A stretch of 64,000 bases of DNA from NCBI RefSeq assembly GCF_028640845.1, contig NC_080540.1:165844752-165908751 (forward strand), given 5' to 3'. This DNA comes from Ahaetulla prasina. Its lineage: Eukaryota; Chordata; Lepidosauria; Squamata; Colubridae. Shown one piece after another: positions 1 through 11,190 of this stretch. The notes under the pieces were generated by a model. The model saw nothing but the letters and a program-made list of their open reading frames with translations. It was not told the DNA's origin and did not search any database. The translations under genes and the position numbers were made by a program. Positions within the stretch are counted from its first letter, which is position 1, and every line of letters starts with the position of its first letter.

Positions 1-195
1 CATAAGCGCACAAACGTGCCTACCATTCCTGTCCTATTGTTTTTGTTTTTGTTTTTGTTTTCTTTTCTTTTCTTCTTCATATATATATATATATTGATGC
101 TTATACCTCCTAATATTTACTCATATATATGTTTATATACTATATAATCCTTTTTATATGATGTTGTGACAAAATAAATAAATAAATAAATAAAA
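1..195 (+). repeat. AT-rich 3' tail of a retroposon
   Basis: The stretch starts with a GTGCCTACCATTCCTGTCCT motif, runs through T-rich and AT-rich sequence, and ends in (AAAT)n. A similar GTGCCTAtCATcCCTGTCCT stretch ending in AAATAAATT-type sequence is found at about 33150-33280 behind a SINE. I read both as 3' tails of the same retroposon lineage. The family name cannot be fixed from this window. Confidence 0.45.
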
Positions 196-251
196 AATAC
201 ATGACATGATCTCTCCCCCCCTCCCTCCCCCCCCCCTCTCTCTATATATTT

Positions 252-394
252 GTTTTCTGAGGTTTTCGCGGGTGTTTGTATGTAGGTCTTTGGTTATTCA
301 GGTTTTATCCCGCGTATCCCCGTTTTATCCCACGTCGCCAAGACACTTCCAATTTTACGTGGGATAAAACCCGAATAACCAAAGACCTAGATAC

Positions 395-395
<1 letters not shown>
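252..395. mobile_element. Penelope-like element terminal repeat, fold-back fragment
   Basis: The right half, from GCCAAGACACTTCC at 337 to ACCAAAGACCTA near 391, matches the sequence that follows the ribozyme motif of the PLE at 40909-40950. The left half (252-333) is the reverse complement of the same terminus, including TGTTTTCTGAGGTTTTC and TAGGTCTTTGGTT. The fragment is therefore an inverted pair of PLE terminal-repeat ends. It belongs to a different subfamily from the 35-41 kb array, because it carries extra GGGATAAAAC motifs. Confidence 0.75.
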
Positions 396-465
<70 letters not shown>

Positions 466-508
466 TATATATACACACACACACACATATATACACACAT
501 ACACACAT

Positions 509-549
<41 letters not shown>

Positions 550-572
550 GGGAGAGAGAGAGAGGGAGAGAA
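390..572. repeat. Compound microsatellite (TA)n-(CA)n-(GA)n
   Basis: Consecutive TA, CA/TA and GA dinucleotide runs directly abut the PLE terminal fragment. The PLE copy ending near 40980 is also followed by TATATC and CA repeats, so microsatellite next to a PLE terminus occurs twice here. Confidence 0.95.
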
Positions 573-1573
573 ACAGGCGTTCCAGGATAGTCTGTGAATA
601 AGGAGCTGTCCAAATGCTGATTCATTTAAATGTAGGTAAGTTGGCTTTTTAAAGCCACTTTGCTGCATGTCTACCAATTACAGCTGTACTATCAAAAAGT
701 AACAATTAAGACAACAGCATAAGATTGCTCCTGAAGTTAGGCCTTGTGTAAATTTAAGCACAGCAATCACATAAGGAATCTTAAACAAGTAAGGTAGTAC
801 TCACGTAGCACATTTAACTTGTAACTGAATCACAGAATACAGTGAAAGATAAACTAGCCAAACAGGTTGGCTTTACACAACATGCTAACCCCAGATACAA
901 AAACTAAACAAGATTAAACCCAGCCAATTTAGTATGCTATGCCAATGCATCTGCTTTTCTTTTTCTGGCTTGTTACAAGCGTGTGTTATGTGAATGCCTC
1001 TGAGGGTTATTCAGAGTCAGACCCATTCAACCTACTGACTTGAGGCAATGTAATATATACCTTGGGAATTCATGCACACTTTCTCAAAAATATGAGTGCC
1101 GAAATTGGACAGTTAGAAAATAATGAGACAGTTAGAAAATAATGAGGAAGCTGAACAGCGCTGAAAAATATATTCAGTGGTTCACTTCAGCTTATTGGAC
1201 TGGTTTATAGGGCCCATGGGCACACAATCAGCTATGTCCAGGCAGATGTTTTTCCATCTGCAAATGTTATAGTGCCCACGTTTATCATCTGAAAGGCATG
1301 TCCAGGACACAAAGCATGTTCTAGCCTGTCATTACTCAACCCATTGTAAGCCGAATACACAGTGACCGCTACATATTTCGCATAATAGTGTGTGCAGTTA
1401 ATCTGCACCTGCTTTCTAATTTTATCACATTTATCACTTTCACATATAGTGAATTAAATCCTGCTGCTCTGTTTCTGAGGGAGGCACTTCTTAAATAAAA
1501 TCTGATAAGTAAGGTTGGGGAGGAGGATATTAGATGAATGGAACATGACGCTCTTGTGATATTTCCTCAAATG
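573..1573. other. Unassigned, no feature recognised
   Basis: AT-rich unique-looking sequence within the presumed KIF5A intron. I see no ORF with family resemblance, no RNA gene and no clear transposon end. Confidence 0.5.
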
Positions 1574-1701
1574 CAGGGGTCTCCAACCTTGGCAACTTTA
1601 AGACTTGTGGACTTCAACTTCCAGAGTTCCTCAAAACTGGCTCAGGAATTCTGGGAGTTGAAGTCCACAAGTCTTAAAGGGACCAAGTTTGGAGACCCCT
1701 G
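1574..1701. mobile_element. Palindromic hAT-like MITE, copy 1
   Basis: Terminal inverted repeats CAGGGGTCTCCAACCTTGG and its degenerate complement ending in GGAGACCCCTG enclose a 128-bp near-palindrome. The family is assigned to hAT because the related copy at 18070-18204 has a perfect 8-bp target duplication. The flanks here do not match each other (ctcaaatg against atctagag). Confidence 0.8.
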
Positions 1702-1740
1702 ATCTAGAGGAAGGCTGAAGCTGGAACCAGGCATCTAAGG

Positions 1741-1868
1741 CAGAGGTCTCCAACCATGGCCACTTTAAGACTTGTGGACTTCAACTTCCAGAGTTCCTCA
1801 AAACTGGCTCAGGAATTCTGGGAGTTGAAGTCCACAAGTCTTAAAGTTGCCAAGGTTGGAGACCCCTG
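1741..1868. mobile_element. Palindromic hAT-like MITE, copy 2
   Basis: A second 128-bp copy 39 bp downstream of copy 1, with the same orientation and a nearly identical interior (both carry CTTCCAGAGTTCCTCAAAAC). No 8-bp duplication flanks it. The shared interior suggests local duplication or recombination between two copies rather than two unrelated insertions. Confidence 0.8.
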
Positions 1869-1949
1869 GACTAGTGTACAATTCTATCATCCTACAATAG
1901 TCCAAGATTGCAGCCTGAAAAATCAAGGCAATCGCTAACATAAAGCAGG

Positions 1950-3386
1950 GGTGCCCGATCTTTTAGGCAGTGGGCATATTGGTAATATTGGGAATTTGTC
2001 ACGGACATATTCACAAGGTGAATGCCATGATGGGCATGGCCAATCACAATTCATTTGCCAGAATTATGAGCTTCTCCTAACCTTTCCCTCTAATCTCTCA
2101 GGATATTCAATGCCACCTAAATTCAATCTTTCAAACAATCTGATGCACCAGGAATCCTGGAAGGTCTAATGGAAGTTTGCTGAGGAGACACTGGTATTCC
2201 AGGTACCATGTTGGAGAGCTACATGGAGAGAAACCAGAGGCAAATTCATGTTAAAATCACCCTATATCTCACTATCATGATTTTTAAAAATCTGCATTAC
2301 GCTACTTATAGAGAGTAGATACTTTATTTCAATTTCATTATAAGTATCTCTACTTACAAAATACGTAGATAAAATTCTTCAGATACTAAAGATTCTCAAC
2401 CTAATGCAATTAATTGTGCACAACATTCATTTGAATGGGGTGTAGTATATTTTATCCCATACAGGAATGTGGCCTATGCTTTGTGCCATTAACTGCTAAT
2501 GATGACTGCTCTTGAAAATGGCTGTAGGCTGCTGTACAGTTTTTAAGAAGAGATTCTAGCTTAATAGATTCCTTCACTTACCATTGATATTTAGAATAAC
2601 CTAATTATATTTTGTTATTTATTACAACAAAATTACAATAAATTTTTGTAACAAAATATGTGAAAATACTGATGCTTGGCATAATTTACAGCACCAGTCA
2701 GCACTAACTGTTTTAGAGCCTTACAATGTAGGTAACTTAAAAATATATTGGCCCTCCTGACTGAAAATTATGGTTAATTCCCCCTAATGGGAAAATACCA
2801 ATTTGGGGAAAGATTGCATTCAGTCTTCTTTTTCATACATTCTTCAGTGACACATTTTACCATGGAAAATTTGTGTCATGGTTTGGTTATCAAAATGCTG
2901 CATTTAATACTCAAGCTGCATACAAAATTGTTTGAAGAAAGGTGAGGAATAAATTAATTCAGTCAGAAACATACAGCCTCAATCCATCCCAGACTGTTAC
3001 CAAAACAAAGAACAGATGGAAACTGTATTTTCTGTCCAACAACAATCATATTTAGCCCTTTACAAAGAGTGGTTGGGAAGAAAACAGGATGCTTATTATC
3101 ATAAATAGAAATAATACATGATACACATCAGTTGCTGAAATCATTCAGTATGTATTCTTAGCTGTTCTATAATAAATTATTCATTAGAGATTCATGGATT
3201 CTTATGTGCATGTTTAATTGGCTTCAGCCCAGATTGCCAAAAAAGACAGACTGATAGTTTCCAATTATAGTTTCCCAATATCAGCTTTTCTGTTTGGTGA
3301 GACTTGATTATATTTGCTCATTATACAATAAAGCCATCATTACCAAAGTGGAGTAATGTCCCACTCATCTCAAAGGCGAGATGATA
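1950..3386. other. Unassigned intronic sequence
   Basis: AT-rich sequence with no supported gene, RNA or transposon end. Short ORFs here lack any family signature. Confidence 0.5.
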
Positions 3387-3388
3387 TA

Positions 3389-3742
3389 CAGGTAGTCCTC
3401 AACTTATGACCATATTGAGCCCAACATTTCTCTTAAGTGAGACATTTGTTAAGTGATTTTTGCCCCATTTTATGACCTTTCCTGCCTCAGAATCACTGCA
3501 GTTGATAACCCAGATGTTAAGTGAATTTGGCTTCCCCATTGTCTTTGCTTCTCAGAAGGTTGCAAAAGGTGATCATATGAACCCGGGATACTGCAACTGT
3601 CATAATAATGAACCAAGCATCTGAATTTTGATCACATGACCTTAGGGATGCTACAACAGTCGTTAAGTGCAAAAAATGGTTAGAAGGCACTTTTTTCAAT
3701 ACCATTGTAACTTTGAAAGGTCACTAAGTCGAGGACTACCTG
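3389..3742. mobile_element. TA-flanked MITE (CAGGTAGTCCTC family), copy 1
   Basis: Terminal inverted repeats CAGGTAGTCCTCAACTTA and TAAGTCGAGGACTACCTG, each followed outward by TA, enclose 354 bp with no coding capacity. TA flanks fit a mariner/Tc1-type target duplication, though a PIF/Harbinger three-base target is not excluded. Related copies lie at 9619, 14990, 50555, 55804 and 56445. Confidence 0.8.
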
Positions 3743-3744
3743 TA

Positions 3745-5403
3745 ATGGTATATGGAAATGACTTTGGGGTGGGGGGAGAGATGCTGCATAGGGAATGATC
3801 TGATAAGAAAGGGCACGGCCCACAGCTGCACAAGGGAAGAAAGGCAGACTCAGAAAGTATCCTTCCTAATTTCTCAGGCTGTAAAAGAAACAGCAGGAAA
3901 TTAGTGCTATCAAACTTGCAAGATTCTGTTAATATACTCTTAGAATAAAGTAGAGTTAGCTTATCCAATCATGTTTCCTGTCTTGTCTATCTGGGAAGAC
4001 AGATAATGGGGAGAATCAGAAAAGGTACCAATTGAGGGAATTACCTCACCTGTTCCTCAATGATTCTGGCACTTTGTATTTTTAGTGGCAGGGTGGCAGT
4101 GGAGACAGAACAATAATCTAATTAATAACTGAGCTGTGAAAAAGCACTTAGGTAATTGTGACCGATCAATTTCAAACCTACCCCAGTGTTCCTTCAGCAG
4201 GTTGAGTCTTGTGTCAATTTAAATATGAACACAAACACACACAGAGAGACGCAGACACACACACACACATGGCATAAGCTTTTATGGGCTAGATTCCATT
4301 TGATCAGAGGCAGCTGCTGAGGTGACTTTGACTTTAAGAAAGCAGAAGTCATCATATTCTCGCTAGTTCCCTAAGGGACCTTGAGGATGTTATTTTTGCC
4401 ACAATGTAACTAGTCCTCTGGAAATTGACTTTTAGCTAATCATAGCTTCATCCTAGCCAATTATATTGAGACACCTAGAATCTGCCATATTGCTTTTCCC
4501 ACAGCCTCTCCTGGTACTGCTGGATGGGATCACCAGGTTCTGTAACGAAAAGACCAAGGCCGCTGAGACTGCAGCTGCTGTATTATGTAAAAGCAGATAT
4601 GATGCCTCTTTTTTTTGGACTTACCTAGGGGAAGGAGGCAAATGGCTCTCCTATCAGCTATTGCTCTATTGTCTCTTGAGTGTGACAGTTTTGGGGTCCA
4701 GCAGGAAAGTTCAGAAGGTCAGATCATGAAAGCGTTTCAATGAAGCAGCTTTGAAAAAAGTTCATCTCCCATGTCCAGTTCAAATAGTCAGTGGGAATTG
4801 CCTTTAGATCATGACTGGCATTTAGTTAAAGAAATGAGCAATGTGCTTAATTCAACTGCTATAATTAAGCAGAACGTCAACCAAAGGACACAGCAATAGC
4901 CTAGAAAGCAAGGGAGCTGCCCAGATGACCTCATCAATTGTATAAATGTGCCCTTCTTCTAACATATTTTTTTCTGCCATGTTTCCCTGATATTGTCTTT
5001 CCTGAACAGCCCTATTTAGATATTTAATCAGCATTTTTTACAGCTGTGTAGGGTTTCAGAAATGACTTGGAAAAATTATTTGGAGCATACAAAAACACAA
5101 CAGTATTAACCTACAAGATGGAGGTCCTGAATGAGTATTTAGAGACCATATGGATGGGGTGAAACAAGTTGATGCTCAATCTCTGAAGGAAGGAACCTAA
5201 AAAAACTTTTACATGATCTTATCTGTTGGGGAAGAAATAATTGAAGATGGTTGCCCCAAAACATGCCTCCTATGCCATGATAGGACCCTTAGTGGGTGAT
5301 TTTTTTATATTATTTTTCAGCACTATGTTTTTAATATTAGCTGTTCACTGTTTGGTGCCCTTTGGATGAGAAGAGGGGTGTGTGGGGGGGGGAGATATCT
5401 CAC
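3745..5403. other. Unassigned intronic sequence with short CA repeats
   Basis: Contains a short (CA)n near 4230-4268. Otherwise I recognise no gene, RNA or transposon. Confidence 0.5.
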
Positions 5404-5405
<2 letters not shown>

Positions 5406-5458
<53 letters not shown>

Positions 5459-5467
5459 TGTGTGTTT
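5406..5467. repeat. (TG)n microsatellite
   Basis: About 24 TG units followed by two TTTG interruptions. Confidence 0.97.
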
Positions 5468-5987
5468 ATTTCACTTCAATCCAAAGGGCATAATAATATA
5501 AAATAAGCATAAATCTTGTTTCTTTAAAGGTAAGTATTTGGCAGGCTTTTTTTTCCAACTAAGGAATTTTTATCTCAGTATTAAGATCACAGTAACTTTA
5601 CAAATACAAACACACACACACACACATAAACAAGCTTTTAGAATCCATAAGTAAAGCTCAAAAGGCATAAAAAAGTAATCCACAAGATTGATTTAAAGAA
5701 TCTGGGCCCCAATGGCAGCTTTAGAGCCCTAACTCTTACCTATACCCCTTGATGAACCCTGCAGATGGATTCCTACAAACTGAGGTGGTGGTAGAGGAGG
5801 AAAAGTCATTGTGCTTTACAAAAAAAATTGCCACTTGCATTGACAAAATGAACTGGGAATACAGACCATGCAGTAAAATGGGAGAATAACCACATCAACC
5901 TGAACTACCTGTTCGTTAACAAGGAGCTTTGTTAGTCCTGTGCAAAGTTCCCTTAGCCCAAGCTAGACATGGGGCATTTTCTGAGGG

Positions 5988-6286
5988 CAGAGGTGGTATT
6001 CAGCAGGTTCTGAAAAATTCTGGAGAACCGGTAGGAGAAATTTTGAGTAGTTCGGAGAACTAGTAAATAACACCTTTGACTGGCCCCGCCCCCATCTATT
6101 CTCTGCCTCCTGAGTCTCAGCTGATCAGGAGGAAATGGGGATTTTGCAGTAACCTTCCCCTGGATTGGGGTGGGAATGGAGATTTCACAGTATCATTCCC
6201 TTGCCACTCCCATCAAGCCACACGCACCAAGCCATGCCATGCCCACCAAGCCATGCTCACAGAACCGATAGTAAAAAAATTTGAAG
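5988..6286. mobile_element. hAT MITE (ACCGGTTCT family), 3' end missing
   Basis: Starts with CAGAGGTGGTATTC and carries the family interior (AGTAGTTCGGAGAAC, GGCCCCGCCCCCAT, CCCACCAAGCCATG, ACAGAACCGATAGTAAAAA). It stops before the expected terminal CACCACTG, so the right TIR has been lost and no target duplication can be scored. Confidence 0.75.
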
Positions 6287-7176
6287 TAATATAACAACTA
6301 AATAAAAACAGCTGCTGAAAGTCTACCATAAAACTAATTCTATCAAGATTATGACTGAATGAAAATACCTGAGGGAACAGAAAGCGTTTAGCCTGGCGTC
6401 AGAAGCATTAACAACTATGGTACGTCTTGAACTTCCCCAGGGAGAAAACGCCACAGCCTAACTATAATTGGTAGAGGACCAATGCTGTGTCTTCTCAGCT
6501 AACAAAAGTAATGATCTTACTAGCTGGACCAACTGGTGTAGATGCAAGCAAAACTTTAGGTATACCAATTTTAAACTAGATGGGATTTTAAAATCCAATA
6601 CAGGCACATAATATTGATATATGTTTAGAAACTGCCTGGAAATCACAGTAACTGTTTGAAGCACGGATAAAGTAAATTTCACTTCCAATCCCTTGGTCTT
6701 TTTAGTTGCTGTAGTTTGGATTTATTGCCATGCTGTTCAAAAGAAGCCCAGATCGAACATTTTATGATGATCTATCACAGATGACATGGGTGGTTTAGAG
6801 GAAACATGTTACCTGCCAAGAGGCTATCTAAGAACTTTATTGTCTCATTTACAAGAGAACATAAATTTATGAGTCCATCCAGATACTGTATATCTTCATC
6901 CTTCATCGGGGACATCTAGTGGCTAAAGCAAATAATGACACTATCCGCACAGCGTTCTTCAAAGGTTTTGTCTGAATGGTAGATTATAACACAGAAATTA
7001 AACAGAGACAGCACAATACAGAATTTTCCAAAAATAAATTAGTGCAAATGTCCAGTTATAAAGTTCTTTTATCAGTTTGGGCACAGAATGGCATTGGATT
7101 GATTTTATATTCATTCTCTTACACATATAGTATTAAGTACTGAACTGGTTTTATATTTGGAAAAATGTTTCTATAC

Positions 7177-7470
7177 CAGGGGTGAAATCCAGCAGGTTCT
7201 GGACAACAGGTAGCGGAATTTTAGTTTGGAGAACTGGTACCGGAGATTTTGAGTAGTTCAGAGAACTGGCAAATACCACCTTTGGCTGGCCCCAGAGTGG
7301 GTTAAGAATGGGGATTTTGCAATATCCTTCCCCCAGGAGTGGGGAGGGAATGGGGATTTTGCAGTATCCTTTCCCTGCCACACTCACTAAGCCACACCCA
7401 CCAAGCCACACCACGCCCACCAAGCCACGCCCACAGAACTGGTAGTAAAAAAAATTGGATTTCACCATTG
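7177..7470. mobile_element. hAT MITE (ACCGGTTCT family)
   Basis: Begins CAGGGGTGAAATCC and ends GGATTTCACCATTG, 294 bp. The flanks ttctatac and ttctatct match at 6 of 8 positions, consistent with a decayed 8-bp hAT target duplication. Its interior matches the copies at 16323, 16650 and 44592. Confidence 0.8.
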
Positions 7471-7494
7471 TTCTATCTTACAAGCTATGCTTCT

Positions 7495-7590
7495 ATTTAT
7501 TTATTTTTATTTATTTATTTATAATTACATTTCTATACCGCACCATCTCCCGAAGGACTCAGGGCGGTGTACAGCCAATATTAAAAAAGT
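7495..7590 (-). repeat. Retroposon 3' tail fragment, antisense
   Basis: Read on the minus strand it gives CCGCCCTGAGTCCTTCGGGAG, a GGTATAGAAAT motif and (AAAT)n. This is the shared 3' end of the SINE/LINE tails seen at 19910, 34670 and 54970. Confidence 0.7.
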
Positions 7591-8222
7591 AAAGTATTTA
7601 TACTTTACAAGCTACATGAAGCAATCATTTTGTATTTAATTGGCACCAGCATAAATAGTAATTGCCACATATTAAAAAACTAACTTGACTGCTTTCATTT
7701 TGGGGCTTGTAAATTTATGGAATATTGCTAACTTCAATTTGGCATATTATATTAGACATAACAGGCAAATCTTTTGAGGCATATGGTTAGATTAAGACGC
7801 TGAAAACAAGACATTTAACTTTTCTACAAAACTATAATTTAATTGAATTTAAACAAATTGTTCATTTAAATATAATGTACACATTAGGAAAAATACAAGA
7901 AAATCTGCTCTGTTTAAGAAAAAAGAAGAGCTTTCTCCCCAATATGCCTTTAAATAGTATGGCTCAGTTCCTTGAGAATTATGATCATACAAATATATTT
8001 TTTTTCTGACCAATCTTTTTTAAGGTAGTGGGGTCCTCTTAAGTTTATAAGGTCCTTCCTTTATTTATGAAAATGGTGTGAGAAAAACAGACACTTCCAC
8101 ACCCAAGAATTCTAGGAAAGTATAATAAGCAGACAACTGAAAATATTGCAATTTATGAACTCAAAGATAATAACTACTTGGTTCTTCTATGGTAGAACTG
8201 AATCCTGGTCCATTTTCATTTA

Positions 8223-9240
8223 CAACCACAATTAGATATAAGAGCAATTTTTTCCCGAACGCCATCACTCTGCTAAACAAATAATTCCCTCAACACTGTC
8301 AAACTATTTACTAAATCTGCACTACTATTAATCTTCTCATCGTTCCCATCACTCGTCTCCTTCCACTTATGAACTGTAACTTTGTTGCTTGTATCCTTTC
8401 GATTTATACTGTAATTGATTGTTTCCTGATTGCTTAATTGTAGCCTATGACTATCACTGTTGTATCATTAAGTGTTAAATTTGTACCCTATGACTTTCAT
8501 TAAGTGTTGTAAGTGTTGTACTTAGAATAGAATAGAATAGAATTTTTATTGGCCAAGTGTGATTGGACACACAAGGAATTTGTCTTGGTGCATATGCTCT
8601 CAGTGTACATAAAAGAAAAGATACGTTCATCAAGGTACAACATTTACAACACAATTGATGGTCAATATATCAATATAAATCATAAGGATTGCCAGCAACA
8701 AGTTATAGTCATACAATCATAAATGGAAAGAGATTGGTGATGGGAACTATGAGAAGATTAATAGTAGTGCAGATTCAGTAAATAGTTTGACAGTGTTGAT
8801 GGAATTATTTGTTTAGCAGAGTGATGGCCTTCGGGAAAAAACTGTTCTTGTGTCTAGTTGTTCTGGTGTACAGTGCTCTATAGCGTCGTTTTGAGGGTAG
8901 TAGTTGAAACAGTTTATGTCCAGGATGTGAGGGGTCTGTAAATATTTTCACAGCCCTCTTCTTGATTCGTGCAGTATACAGGTCCTCAATGGAAGGCAGG
9001 TTGGTAGCAATTATTTTTTCTGCAGTTCTAATTATCCTCTGAAGTCTGTGTTTTTCTTGTTGGGTTGCAGAACCGAACCAGACAGTTATAGAGGTGCAAA
9101 TGACAGACTCAATAATTCCTTTCAATAATACTTTGATGAAGGTATCTTTTTTTTTAATGTACACTGAGAGCGTATGCACCAAGACAAATTCCTGTGTGTC
9201 CAATCACACTTGGCCAATAAAAAAAATTCTATTCTATTCT
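8223..9240 (+). mobile_element. CR1/L3-type LINE 3' end, split by an inverted insertion
   Basis: The plus-strand piece 8223-8518 starts in the terminal coding region (TTTTTTCCCGAACGCCATCA encodes the FFPNAI motif) and continues into the 3' UTR. It resumes at 9134-9240 with TTGATGAAGGTATC, the CACACTTGGCCAATAAAA motif and ATTCTATTCT repeats. Between the two lies a minus-strand relative (8524-9128) bounded by TACTT at 8519-8523 and again at 9129-9133. The host copy was therefore cut by a later insertion of a related element. Confidence 0.8.
8524..9128 (-). pseudogene. 5'-truncated CR1/L3-type LINE, reverse transcriptase C-terminal end
   Basis: On the minus strand the region encodes the last part of a non-LTR reverse transcriptase polyprotein. 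SVICTSITVWFGSATQQEKH is followed by LQRIIRTAEKII, LPSIEDLYTARIKKRA and DPSHPGHKLFQLLPSKRRYR, and it ends in FFPKAITLLNK. This wording is typical of CR1/L2/L3-clade elements. A 3' UTR and an AGAAT pentamer tail at 8525-8543 follow, which matches the AATAG-tailed Snake1/L3 CR1 LINEs reported from snakes. The copy is 5' truncated, has a 5-bp target duplication (TACTT), and is not expected to be functional. Confidence 0.8.
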
Positions 9241-9618
9241 TAGCTTGATCTGCTAAGATTATAATCAGTTTCCTCTGTATTTGTTTCTTCTATCCATGAT
9301 AAAAGGAGCTGCCAAAATCCCAAAATCTGCACCCTGAGCACTCAGCCATTTCAGGGTGCTGGATGTGGAAAAGGAGAAACAACATAGGGCATATGGATAA
9401 TTTCCTCAGGAAATTAAAGGCAAAACTGGGATAGAACGATAAAAGACACAAAACATAACAGAAAAGATATCAAACAGGCAAGAGTTTTCCATTCATAAAC
9501 TGTGAGTGGAAGGGCAATCTCAGATTCAGCAGCAACCTCTTTATTTTTAAAATGAAAAATACCACATGTCACGGTTACAGATACAACAGATGTATTTAAA
9601 ATCAAGGAAGGGTATTTA

Positions 9619-10041
9619 CAGGTAGATCTCGATTTACAAGCATTTATTTAATAACCAAAGTTACAACAGCACTGAAAAAGAGTGGCTTATGACCAGCTCA
9701 CACACGTATGACTGTTGCCGTATCCCCATACTCGCATTATTAAACTTTGGGTGCTTGGCAACCAACATGTATTTACAATGGTTGCAGCATCCCACCATCC
9801 CGGGGTCCTAAGATTAGCATTTGTAATCTTCCTAGGGAGCTTCTGACAAGCAAAATCAATGGGGGAAACAACATTTATTTAATTACCTCATGATTCACTT
9901 AACAACTATTGTGATCTGCTTAACAAATATGGCAAAAAGGTTGCAAAATGAGATATAAACCACTTAACAACTGTCTTGTTTAGCAACAGAAATTTTGGGC
10001 TCGGTTGTGGTTGTAGGTCAACAATATACAGTATGTACCTG
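9619..10041. mobile_element. TA-flanked MITE, copy 2
   Basis: Starts TA-CAGGTAGATCTCGATTTAC and ends GTACCTG-TA. The interior holds the family motifs (TTGGCAACCAACATGTATTT, CACTTAACAACTATTGTGA) in reverse orientation relative to copy 1. It is more diverged and longer (423 bp) than the 3389 and 14990 copies. Confidence 0.7.
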
Positions 10042-10189
10042 TACTCTGAACATGCTAAGACAAACTACCGAAACCTTGCCATTCTGGAATATTCTGTTTC
10101 AAAAGTGACCAACTGAATGCCTCTGAGTGCATAAACTTGGTTCTCATATTTCTAAGTGGAAGATTTATAAATATTTCTTTGCTTTTTCT

Positions 10190-10266
10190 TTGCTACATTA
10201 TCTGATATCCCAAAACACTTCAACAATTTGCTACATTATCTGATATCCCAAAACACTTCAACAATT
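10190..10266. repeat. 38-bp direct tandem duplication
   Basis: The unit beginning TTGCTACATTATCTGATATC occurs twice in a row with no visible mismatch, so it is a recent local duplication. Confidence 0.9.
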
Positions 10267-10725
10267 TGAAAACTATATTTAGCTATTATGGTTAAATACT
10301 TTGTTTATCATTTTAAGGCCATTTAAACAACACAGGTCATCACATCTCCCTTTCCTAAATCTCTTAAAGAATTATCTGCTGGATAAAGAAATAGTACAGC
10401 ATAAGTCAATAGGCTCATTCCTCATAAGCCAATTTAAGTTGCACATGTCCTCCTGAGTGAAATATATGAGTAATGACAGAATCTAATTTACTGTTAATAG
10501 ATACTATGATATCAAAAACAGAGCAGGAAACAATTACAGACATGAACTGGAAATCCTATACTGTACTGTATGAGATTCTGATGCATGTGAGAGTTATAGA
10601 CACCTTGTGGTACTGGGCAAAATACTGCTTACCATTTTCTCATTTTTCACAATGTGGGCAATGAGAAACTTGGATGAGATGTTAGAAACTGAGGAAACAA
10701 AGGGTACCAGCTGTCAAAATTGGGG

Positions 10726-11030
10726 GTGAAATGTAAAATTTGTTACTACCAGTTCTGTGGAAGTGGCTTGGTGGTGGGGTAATGTGACTGGGTGGGTGTG
10801 GCCAACTTTTTTTTTTTTTACTTTTAAAAGCATTTTTTTACAACCTCTTTGGCCGATCCCAGCTGAGCCACGCATTCATCAGACCCCTTTTTTTTTTACT
10901 TTTAAAAGCATTTTTTCGGCCAAAGAAGGGCATGGAGGCTCAGCTGGGCATGTGGGGGGGGGTAGGGATTTTTGCTACCAGTTCTCCGAACCACCCTCTG
11001 CCTTCACTACCAGATCAGCCTTGGTCCAAA
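10726..11030. mobile_element. Hairpin-type hAT MITE, one end truncated
   Basis: Starts GGGGGTGAAATGTAAAATTT and TACTACCAGTTCTGTGG, then carries two ACTTTTAAAAGCATTTTTT arms, AGCTGAGCC motifs and TTTTTGCTACCAGTTCTCCG. These match the element at 56746-57330 in the opposite orientation. It ends near CTTGGTCCAAATCC without the expected GCATTTCACC terminus. Confidence 0.75.
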
Positions 11031-11061
11031 TCCAAAGTTAAGTCTTCTAAACTAGAAAAGA

Positions 11062-11190
11062 TTTATGTTAGAATAGAATATTTATTGGCCAAGTGTAATT
11101 GGACACACAAGGAATTTGTCTTTGGTGCATATACTCTCCGTCTACATAAAAAGAAAAAAAAATACATTCAGCAAAACTATCAGAGAGCAT
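11062..11190 (-). repeat. CR1/L3-type LINE 3' tail, antisense
   Basis: Contains AGAATAGAATA, TTATTGGCCAAGTGTAATTG and ACACACAAGGAATTTGTC, the same 3' end as the LINE at 8524. The copy is short and contains only 3' UTR. Confidence 0.8.

Noticed and set aside
276..677. Overlapping ORFs on both strands rich in Tyr-Ile, Thr-His and Arg-Glu
   Set aside because: They run through TA, CA and GA microsatellites. Composition alone creates them.
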